Shown one piece after another: positions 36,092 through 44,800 of a DNA stretch of 64,000 bases. Positions within the stretch are counted from its first letter, which is position 1; the number at the start of each line of letters is the position of its first letter. Location: positions 3,906,001-3,970,000 of the forward strand of contig CP073750.1 of assembly GCA_024398135.1 (NCBI GenBank), read 5' to 3'. This DNA is from a bacterium SCSIO 12643 (GTDB taxonomy: Bacteria > Bacteroidota > Bacteroidia > Flavobacteriales_G > Salibacteraceae). Both the position numbers and the translations under genes were made by a program. The notes below the pieces were generated by a model, which saw nothing but the letters and a program-made list of their open reading frames with translations, was not told the origin of the DNA and did not search any database.

Positions 36092-36856
36092 GTGATGAGA
36101 AAATTTAACTGGGTATTGATGTTATTAATGATGGTTGGAATGACAGCCATTCAAAGTTGTGAAAAAGAGGATCCGCAACCTCCTTCTACCAACCCTCCAA
36201 CAAATCCGAATCCAAACCCTGCGCCACTACCAGAAGCATGTTGGTCCGCTTATGCTAAAATTACTCCAACAGCCTTAAAGGTTGAATTCACAAACTGTTC
36301 TTTTAATGCAGAAAAATACATCTGGGATTTTGGAGATGGAAATACTTCAACCGAAGAGTCTCCAATTCATTATTATGAATATTATGGGTATTATACAGTG
36401 AAATTAACAGCTATAAACAGTGATGGTGTTAAAGATTTCTTTATTGCCACCATTGGAATCAATATTCATCCAACCAAAATGATCATTCAGGAAATCAAAG
36501 TTCTTAAATGGCCGGAGACCAATAACGGAACCTCCTGGGACCCACTTACCACTGCAGATATGTATCCTAAACTTATCAAAACGGTATCTCAAGATGAGGT
36601 TTATACCAGTTCTAAAGTTGTAGAAAATGTAGTTCAGGGTACACCAGCTATTTTCGGAACGGATTCAGGACTACCTACTGATACGATACCTCTTAATGAT
36701 GCATGCACATTGACTTTTTTCGATCAGGACAATAATACTCCAGATCAAAACATGGGATCTATTCAGTTTTTACCTAAAGACTACGATAAGGTAGCTACTG
36801 GTAAATTCACCCTTCAAAATGGTGACTGGGAAGTTGAGGTAAGTTTTACATTTTAA
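36092..36856 (+). CDS. PKD-domain lipoprotein
   Basis: The 254-residue protein has a lipoprotein signal (Cys in I-Q-S-C near 23), a Pro/Asn-rich linker, and a PKD domain (about 48-125) with the family core Y-I-W-D-F-G-D-G-N-T-S-T-E-E-S-P. A C-terminal region of about 120 residues looks like a C2-like or other beta-sandwich. It is probably an exported surface lipoprotein; the binding partner is unknown. A strong terminator lies 65 bases after the stop. Confidence 0.85.
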   Translation: MMRKFNWVLMLLMMVGMTAIQSCEKEDPQPPSTNPPTNPNPNPAPLPEACWSAYAKITPTALKVEFTNCSFNAEKYIWDFGDGNTSTEESPIHYYEYYGYYTVKLTAINSDGVKDFFIATIGINIHPTKMIIQEIKVLKWPETNNGTSWDPLTTADMYPKLIKTVSQDEVYTSSKVVENVVQGTPAIFGTDSGLPTDTIPLNDACTLTFFDQDNNTPDQNMGSIQFLPKDYDKVATGKFTLQNGDWEVEVSFTF

Positions 36857-36920
36857 CACACAAATATTATAGAGATTTCGCACAATAGTTCATGTTAACC
36901 CGAGCATGAATCAAAATAGA

Positions 36921-36947
36921 AACCGCATCGTTTGATGCGGTTTTTTT
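36921..36947 (+). terminator. Terminator after PKD lipoprotein
   Basis: AACCGCATC and GATGCGGTT form a 9-bp perfect stem with a four-base loop, followed by a T run. Confidence 0.9.
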
Positions 36948-36999
36948 GTTCTTTTAACCTTGTACTTCGACCGATTCAGAATTCTCAAAATATCTAAAT

Positions 37000-37066
37000 A
37001 CGATTGATTATATATTACCGAATGCTAAACCTGTCGAAGTAACAAAAGAAAACAAACAAGAAATCA
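37000..37066. repeat. Degenerate copy of dispersed repeat R3
   Basis: This segment shares a CGATTrATnATATaTT stretch and a gCTrArCCTGTCGAAGTAACA stretch with the much better conserved copies at 49695 and 50283. It is intergenic, between the PKD lipoprotein and rtcB. Confidence 0.5.
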
Positions 37067-37112
37067 AGGTTTAACCCTCATACCACAGTAGTATTCAGAT
37101 TAAACCTTAAAC

Positions 37113-38519
<1,407 letters not shown>

Positions 38520-38535
38520 CTAATTTTAAAGGTGA

Positions 38536-39180
38536 CTAGCGCTTAAATTTGAAAGCGCTAAATAATTCGGTCCACCATGATTTCTTTGATGTGGCCTCTG
38601 TCGTAAGTTGTGTCAGCGTTTCACCGATTTCATTGCCATCCGACTTTAAAGCATCATATAATGAGGGTCTTTTGGGAAAAGATAACTCTTCCAGTCGAAC
38701 GTGATCCTTATCCATACCTTGCTGTATTACATTTAGCAAAACTGTTGCTTCTTCCCTGATGTATTGCTGTGTATCATCAGGAACCGGCATATGATACGAT
38801 TCACATTCTTCAACCATAAAATAACAATGCGATAAGTGCTCCAGAAAACTATAATCGTTGTAGGTCCACAAATTATACAATTGATCCAATATCCTAAGTA
38901 AATCGGTAGATTCTAACTGTAAACTTTCAAGCAACATCTTGATCTTATACATCTGAAAATGATCTTGACCCAAAGTATCAGTAAGTAATTTCTCCAACGC
39001 ATATTTCACACCTTTCTTAGAATAATTGATAGCATATAATTCTAGTACAAATGCATCTTTTGTAATTTGATCGGATAATTCTTCATTTTCATATAACCAT
39101 GATTCAAAAGCCTTAACTGACAGCGAACCGTGGGTTACCGCTACTATTTTTTCTATCAGGTATTTTGGTATTGTTTTCAT
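38536..39180 (-). CDS. Hypothetical protein cotranscribed with rtcB
   Basis: The 214-residue protein is helical, soluble and acidic, without a signal peptide or a family I know. It starts the rtcB operon. A perfect 6-7-6 palindrome sits 36 bases upstream of its ATG, identical but for one spacer base to one in front of the WYL-dioxygenase gene. A partner in RNA repair or in sensing is an inference from this position. Confidence 0.75.
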   Translation of the reverse strand: MKTIPKYLIEKIVAVTHGSLSVKAFESWLYENEELSDQITKDAFVLELYAINYSKKGVKYALEKLLTDTLGQDHFQMYKIKMLLESLQLESTDLLRILDQLYNLWTYNDYSFLEHLSHCYFMVEECESYHMPVPDDTQQYIREEATVLLNVIQQGMDKDHVRLEELSFPKRPSLYDALKSDGNEIGETLTQLTTEATSKKSWWTELFSAFKFKR

Positions 39181-39215
39181 GATTTCTCATTTACAAGACA
39201 AATGTCTATCTGCTC

Positions 39216-39234
39216 TACGCAATCTTTTTGCGTA
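39216..39234. promoter_or_regulatory. Palindrome shared by the rtcB operon and the WYL gene (copy 1)
   Basis: TACGCA, seven bases, TGCGTA: a perfect 6-7-6 palindrome 36 bases before the start of the rtcB operon. Copy 2 at 40038 has the same arms and differs by one spacer base, in front of the WYL gene. The pair fits a dimeric regulator controlling both units. Confidence 0.6.
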
Positions 39235-39260
39235 ATAAAAAAGATTTATAACTATTCCTC

Positions 39261-39424
39261 CTTTCCTTTTTTGGTTGCACAAAAAACGAAACCAAAAAAG
39301 TGCACTCTTCCCAAGACATTTTTAGCTTCACTGCGCTACGCTAAAACCGAAGCTTAATGGCTAAAATAGCTCCAAGGCTTCGCTATTTCTTAACGCCATT
39401 AACTTCTATGATGCGGGAAGAGCA
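39261..39424. repeat. Dispersed repeat R1, copy 1
   Basis: A ~164-base intergenic repeat found again at 49812-49974 with the same order of words (CTTTTTT run, ACGAAACCAAAAAAG, TTTTTAGCTTCACT, ACCGAAGCTTAATG, CTCCAAGGCTTCGC). A fragment is also seen at 51516-51544. It carries no gene. Confidence 0.8.
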
Positions 39425-39542
39425 TCTTTATCCTATTTAGAATTACTTTGTAAAAATGGCTTTCAATTGATCCATAACCTGTGAACCACCGGACTGCTTT
39501 GCACTATTTTCATTAGATCATTTTTACAAGTGATCAACTTTT

Positions 39543-39614
39543 GATGGAATGGATTTTAAGTCCAACCGCTGGATTAAAAGTCCAGTGCTCTACCCACTGA
39601 GCTACATACGCATC
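39543..39614 (-). pseudogene. tRNA-like sequence with Lys(TTT) anticodon arm, decayed T arm
   Basis: The 72-base sequence has a normal D arm (AGCTCAGTGGGTAGAGC) and a perfect anticodon arm CTGGA-CTTTTAA-TCCAG that would read anticodon TTT. The T arm lacks the TTCRA consensus and shows a second anticodon-like loop instead, and the acceptor ends pair for only about four bases. It could be a decayed tRNA-Lys or a tRNA-like decoy. Confidence 0.55.
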
Positions 39615-39616
39615 AT

Positions 39617-39679
39617 GTATGGCGGGAATCGAACCCACGACACCTGTCTTGCTGCTTTATCCACTGAGCTATCTCATAC
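39617..39679 (-). pseudogene. tRNA-like sequence lacking a normal anticodon arm
   Basis: A D arm of the usual kind (TAGCTCAGTGGATAAAGC) and a perfect T arm (GTGGG-TTCGATT-CCCGC) flank only about 15 bases where anticodon arm and variable loop should be. The terminal GTATG/CATAC pair gives a five-base acceptor-like stem. It cannot decode codons. Confidence 0.5.
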
Positions 39680-39785
39680 TGAGAGAGGGATTCGAACCCT
39701 CGTAAACAAGAAATGGTAGTTAACATTGAAGTCATATAGAAGCATATCGCAAAACATTGCTCTACGACACTACTGCGCTATTCAG
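39679..39785 (-). pseudogene. tRNA-like sequence with enlarged middle part
   Basis: A tRNA T arm (GAGGG-TTCGAAT-CCCTC) and a D-arm-like start (TAGCGCAGTAG...AGAGC) are separated by about 55 bases with no clear anticodon arm; the ends pair CTGA/TCAG. The long middle may be an insertion in a former tRNA or a separate structure. Confidence 0.45.
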
Positions 39786-39865
39786 AAACGCTAGTCTGGT
39801 CTACATCAAATCAACCATCAACTGTCTTTAGTGCTTAAACACCATATTTTAAAGAACATTTGTTG

Positions 39866-39938
39866 TGGAACAGAAAGGATTCGAACCTTTATCTCTGGAT
39901 TTTCAATCCAGCGCATTGACCAACTTTGCTACTCTTCC
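39866..39938 (-). tRNA. tRNA-Phe(GAA), slightly unusual
   Basis: The 73-base minus-strand sequence folds into a tRNA: a 7-bp acceptor (GGAAGAG/CTGTTCC, one G-G mismatch), an anticodon arm CTGGA-TTGAAAA-TCCAG with anticodon GAA, and a T arm AAGGT-TCGAATC-CTT type. The D arm (GCAAAGTTGGTCAATGC) is atypical and CCA is not encoded. It may be functional, or the least decayed of the four tRNA-like sequences here. Confidence 0.65.
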
Positions 39939-39949
39939 GTTTTACTTTG

Positions 39950-39981
39950 CCCCACCATCTTTCCGCTTTCAGATAGTGGGG
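39950..39981. other. 11-bp hairpin upstream of tRNA-Phe
   Basis: CCCCACCATCT (39950-39960) and AGATAGTGGGG (39971-39981) pair with one mismatch around a ten-base loop. It sits between the tRNA-Phe and the WYL promoter region and has no T-tract on the plus strand. It could be part of a processed array transcript or a terminator. Confidence 0.5.
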
Positions 39982-40037
39982 ATTTTACGCTCGATAACTG
40001 CTTTATCAATTAATCTGCGACAAAGGTTCAGCACTAC

Positions 40038-40056
40038 TACGCAGTCTTTTTGCGTA
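40038..40056. promoter_or_regulatory. Palindrome shared by the rtcB operon and the WYL gene (copy 2)
   Basis: TACGCA, seven bases, TGCGTA: the same palindrome as at 39216, differing by one spacer base, here ending 39 bases before the start codon of the WYL-dioxygenase gene. Confidence 0.6.
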
Positions 40057-40095
40057 ATGAAAAATTAATTCTACTTTTATCAAAATTTCTTTAAA

Positions 40096-41817
40096 ATGCC
40101 TGCAAATAGAAACGCCCTAGTTCGATACAAAACCATTGACAAATGCCTCCAAAACCGCTATAGACAATGGACTTTAGACGATTTAATTGATGCCTGCTCG
40201 GATGCTTTATATGATCATGAAGGAATTTTAAAAGGTGTAAGTAAAAGAACCATTCAGGCCGACATTCAATTAATGCGCAGTGATAAATTGGGTTACAATG
40301 CCCCCATCATTGTTATTGATAAGAAATATTACACATACGAAGACAAGGATTATAGTATTACCAATATTCCGATCACGGATCAAGATCTAAACCAGCTTAA
40401 CGAAACCATAGAATTTTTAAGACAATTCAAGGGATTCTCTCACTTCAAGGAATTGGACGGAATGGTGCAAAAACTGGAGGATCATGTTTATGCACAAAAA
40501 ACCAATCAAAAACCGGTTATTGATTTTGAAAAGAATGACAACCTTAAAGGACTCGAGTTTTTAGATGAACTGTATCAGTCTATTATCAAAAAGAAGGTGA
40601 TTAAGGTAACTTATCAATCTTTTAAAGCCAGAAATGCCAGCTCATTCGACTTCCACCCTTACCTATTGAAAGAATTCCGCAACAGATGGTTCTTATTTGG
40701 CTCTAAAAACGGGAGAACAGACTTATTGAGTTTAGCATTAGATCGGATGATTCAGATTGAAAAAAGTGAATCCAGATATCGAGAACATCCTCCCGAATTT
40801 GATCCCAGCACTTATTTTAAAGATTCTATTGGGGTTTCAGTTTCTCCGAATCTTCAACCGGAAAGGGTTATGCTGTATATCACCAGGAAACACGCGCCTT
40901 ATGTTCTCACCAAACCTTTTCATTCTTCGCAAAAACTTATAGAACAAGATGATTATGGAATTACCATTTCATTAGATGTGCAGCATAATTTTGAATTGGA
41001 AAAAGACATTTTGGGTTTAGGTGATGGAGCGAAAGTTATTGCTCCAAGAAAACTAAGACGAAACATTCAGGATAGATTGCAAGGCGGATTAGACCTATAT
41101 CATACGGAAATTAGTAAATCCGGATTAGACAAACTCATCAATAAACTAAGGCATAAAGGCTTCGATACTTTGAATTATGTTTACTCCAAAAGAGAACTCA
41201 GACATATTTCAAGACAAATTGATAAGTACTTCGCACAAACAGATGAACCTAAATTTGGAAAAAGAACACTGTTAAAAGACATCCCAAACCTTAAACCTTT
41301 ACTGATCAATAAAAACTTACTCAGAATTGTACGTTCTATTGATCCTGATGCATTTATCACCAAAGCCATTTACTTTGACAAGCCTGCAGATGCAAACTGG
41401 TATGTCACCTGGCATCAGGATGTGCCCATAAATGTGAATCAAAAAATGGATCTTGAAGGCTATTCCGGTTGGACCTACAAAAAAGACATCCATAGCGTGT
41501 GTCCTCCCGAAGAGATCTTAAAAAATACATTTACCATCCGAATTCATTTGGATGATACAGACAGTCGGAATGGCGCCTTAAAAATTGTCCCGGGATCGCA
41601 AAACAAACGACTTTCAGATACGGAGATCAAAACTATTACTGAAAATAGTGTTCCTTATCTGTGCGAAGTACTTGCCGGTGGAATTCAATTGATGAAACCA
41701 CTGTTATTACATTCATCTTCTAAATCCGAAAAACAAAAGAGACGTGTCATTCATTTAGAATTTTCTTCATCTGAACTTCCAGACGGTCTGGAATGGCTGG
41801 AACGAGAGCGTATTTAA
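40096..41817 (+). CDS. WYL-domain regulator fused to a phytanoyl-CoA-dioxygenase-like domain
   Basis: The first ~350 residues form a transcriptional regulator: an N-terminal HTH-like part (1-95) and a WYL domain (about 170-245, with Y-L-L-K-E-F-R-N-R-W-F-L-F-G and A-L-D-R-M-I-Q). The last ~200 residues resemble a PhyH-type 2-oxoglutarate/Fe(II) dioxygenase: W-H-Q-D near 440 (the HxD pair), R-I-H-L-D-D-T-D-S-R-N-G-A-L-K-I-V-P-G-S near 490, a distal L-L-L-H-S, and the R-R-V-I-H-L-E-F arginine. WYL domains bind nucleic acids or nucleotide ligands. It is divergent from the rtcB operon across the tRNA-like array, and one palindrome lies before each unit. Confidence 0.85.
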   Translation: MPANRNALVRYKTIDKCLQNRYRQWTLDDLIDACSDALYDHEGILKGVSKRTIQADIQLMRSDKLGYNAPIIVIDKKYYTYEDKDYSITNIPITDQDLNQLNETIEFLRQFKGFSHFKELDGMVQKLEDHVYAQKTNQKPVIDFEKNDNLKGLEFLDELYQSIIKKKVIKVTYQSFKARNASSFDFHPYLLKEFRNRWFLFGSKNGRTDLLSLALDRMIQIEKSESRYREHPPEFDPSTYFKDSIGVSVSPNLQPERVMLYITRKHAPYVLTKPFHSSQKLIEQDDYGITISLDVQHNFELEKDILGLGDGAKVIAPRKLRRNIQDRLQGGLDLYHTEISKSGLDKLINKLRHKGFDTLNYVYSKRELRHISRQIDKYFAQTDEPKFGKRTLLKDIPNLKPLLINKNLLRIVRSIDPDAFITKAIYFDKPADANWYVTWHQDVPINVNQKMDLEGYSGWTYKKDIHSVCPPEEILKNTFTIRIHLDDTDSRNGALKIVPGSQNKRLSDTEIKTITENSVPYLCEVLAGGIQLMKPLLLHSSSKSEKQKRRVIHLEFSSSELPDGLEWLERERI

Positions 41818-41845
41818 AGTTTAGCCAGTAATGACCAAAACATTC

Positions 41846-44800
41846 TTAATTTTTCACAATATTAAAAAGTGATGTTACCCCATCCATCTCCACTTGAATA
41901 AAATACACTCCTCTTTCTCCGATTAATTCTAAACTTAATTTATCCGTATTATTTCTTTGTATCGGTCCCATCACTTGCTGACCAACACCGTCAAACACAT
42001 TTATTTCAATATTTTGATAAACTCTCCCTAGATCTATGGTCACATCCCCTCCAGTCGGATTAGGATACACATTAAAGTTAGGATTAAATACAAAGTCCTT
42101 GATCCCTACATTTGTTAAAGTAACACAAGATGATGTGTCTGTACAACCATTCATTGTTATTTCTACAGCATAATTGCCACTTTGCGTTGCCGTATAACTA
42201 AAATTAGTTTGATCAGGAATCATTGTATAATTTGAAGAACAATCTAACCATTGATAGCTTGCGCCAGTATGATTCGCACTAATCGTATTTCCGTTTATAG
42301 TTAAAGATGTATCAATTGTAGTAATCGTTAAGCTTAATGTTACGATACTATCACACCCTAAAGTATTTGTTAAAGTATCTTGATATACACCTGATATAGT
42401 CCAGGTTTTACCACTTACTGAGGTATAACTATTACATGCCGTTTTCGTATCCGATCCTGTGGTTGATTGATTTATTGTGAGCGTCAGAGTCACAATGCTA
42501 TCACATCCCATAGTATTCGTTAAAGTATCCTGATATACACCAGATGTCGTCCAGGTTTTACCACTCACAGAGGTATAACTATCACAAGCTGTTTGAATAT
42601 CCACTCCAGACGTTGACTGATTTATCGTTAGATTAAGGGTTATAATACTATCGCAGCCATTCGCATTCGTCAAGGTATCCATTGCAGTATTATTATTCAT
42701 AGAATAGGTCACACCATTGATCCACGTATAAGCATCACATGCGATTTGAGTATCTACTCCGAATGTTGAATTATTGATCGTTAGATTCAACGTAACTATA
42801 CTATCGCAACCATTGGAGTTAGTTAGGGTGTCCTTTGCCGTGTTATTATTAGCTGTATAAGTAATACCATCTATCCATGTATAGGAACCACAAGCATATT
42901 GAACATCAACACCAGTTGTTAAATGATTTATGATAAGTGTTAAAGTCACTATACTATCGCATCCCAAAGCATTTGTTAAAGTATCTTGATATACACCTGA
43001 TGTAGTCCAAGTTTTTCCACTTACTGAGGTATAACTATCACATGCAATTTGATTATCAAACCCTGTTGTTGAATTATTTATCGTGAGTATCAAAGTCACA
43101 ATACTATCGCAACCATTCGCATTCGTTAAAGTATCCTGGTAAACACCTGATGTAGTCCAGGTTTTACCGCTCACTGAGGTATAACTATCACAAGCCGTTT
43201 GAATATCGACTCCGGTCGTTGATTGATTTATCGTTAGATTAAGTGTTATAATACTATCACAGCCATTCGCATTCGTCAAGGTATCCATTGCAGTATTATT
43301 ATTCATCGTATAAGTTACACCATTGATCCATGTATAAGCATCACAGGCTATTTGAGTATCTACTCCGAATGTTGGACTATAGATCGTTAGATTCAATGTA
43401 ACTATACTATCGCAACCATTGGAATTAATTAGCGTATCCTTTGCAGTATTATTACTAGTCGTATATGTCACCCCATCTATCCAGGTATAAGAACCACAAG
43501 CGGATTGAACATCCACTCCTGTTGTCAGATGATTAATCATTAAGCTTAATGTTACGATACTATCACATCCCAAAGCATTTGTTAAAGTATCCTGATATAC
43601 ACCTGATGTAGTCCAGGTTTTACCACTTACTGAGGTATAACTATCACATGCCGTTTGATTATCTATACCAAATGTAGATTGATTTATCGTGAGTGTTAAG
43701 GTTACAATACTATCACATCCCAAAGCATTTGTTAAAGTATCTTGATAAATACCTGATGTAGTCCAGGTTTTACCGCTCACTGAGGTATAACTATCACAAG
43801 CTGTTTGAACTTCAACTCCGGTCGTTGACTGATTTATCGTTAGATTAAGTGTTATAATACTATCGCAACCATTCGCATTCGTCAAAGTATCCATTGCAGT
43901 ATTATTATTCATGGTATAGGTCACTCCATTGATCCACGTATAAGCATCACATGCGATTTGAGTATCTACTCCGAATGTTGGATTATTGATTGTTAGATTC
44001 AATATAACTATACTATCGCAACCATTGGAATTAATTAGTGTATCCTTTGCTGTATTATTACTTGTCGTATATGTCACCCCATCTATCCATGTATAACTAT
44101 CACATGCAATGATATCATCAACAACCAGATCGGAGTTAATTGTTAAATTCAACATAACCACACTATCGCAACCATTGGAATTAATTAATGTATCCTTAGC
44201 AGTAAAATTACTGGAAGTATAGGTAATTCCATTAATCCAGGTATAACTATCACAAGCCACATGCGTATCCGTAGCAGTATTGGAATTAACTATAGTGAGA
44301 TTAAGAGTTACTACACTATCGCACCCCAGTACGTTGGTTAAGGTATCTAATGTAGTGAAATTATTGGAGGTATAGGTTACTCCATTTATCCAGGTATAGC
44401 TATCACATGCTGTGATGACATCCACCCCTGTATTCGCATTAATGGTTAGATTTAACGTGATCACACTATCACACCCAGAAGTATTGGTCATAACATATGT
44501 TGCCGTATTATTTGAAGCGTAATAAGTAACCCCATTAATCCAGGTATAACTACTGGAACAAGAATATTGCGTATCTATAACGGAATCAACACATAAAACT
44601 TTGACCAAAAAACCATCATTAAGACCGCCATGAATATTCTGATGTCCATTTATAGCCATACTGGAAGTAGACGATGTTATTCCAGTCATATATAAACTTC
44701 CATAGTCTCCAATGGCACAATACGGATATCCCTCATCACCAATTCCTCCATAATAGGAGCCCCACAATCTTCCCCCTATAGAATTAAATTTAACTAAAAA

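Noticed and set aside
39865-40068. Open frame of 67 codons on the plus strand
   Set aside because: Its first half is the antisense of the tRNA-Phe and such frames are well-known artefacts; no RBS or family.
42323-44572. CRISPR-like regular repeats
   Set aside because: The spacing is regular but the repeats and the intervals are both conserved and translate into protein repeats in one frame.
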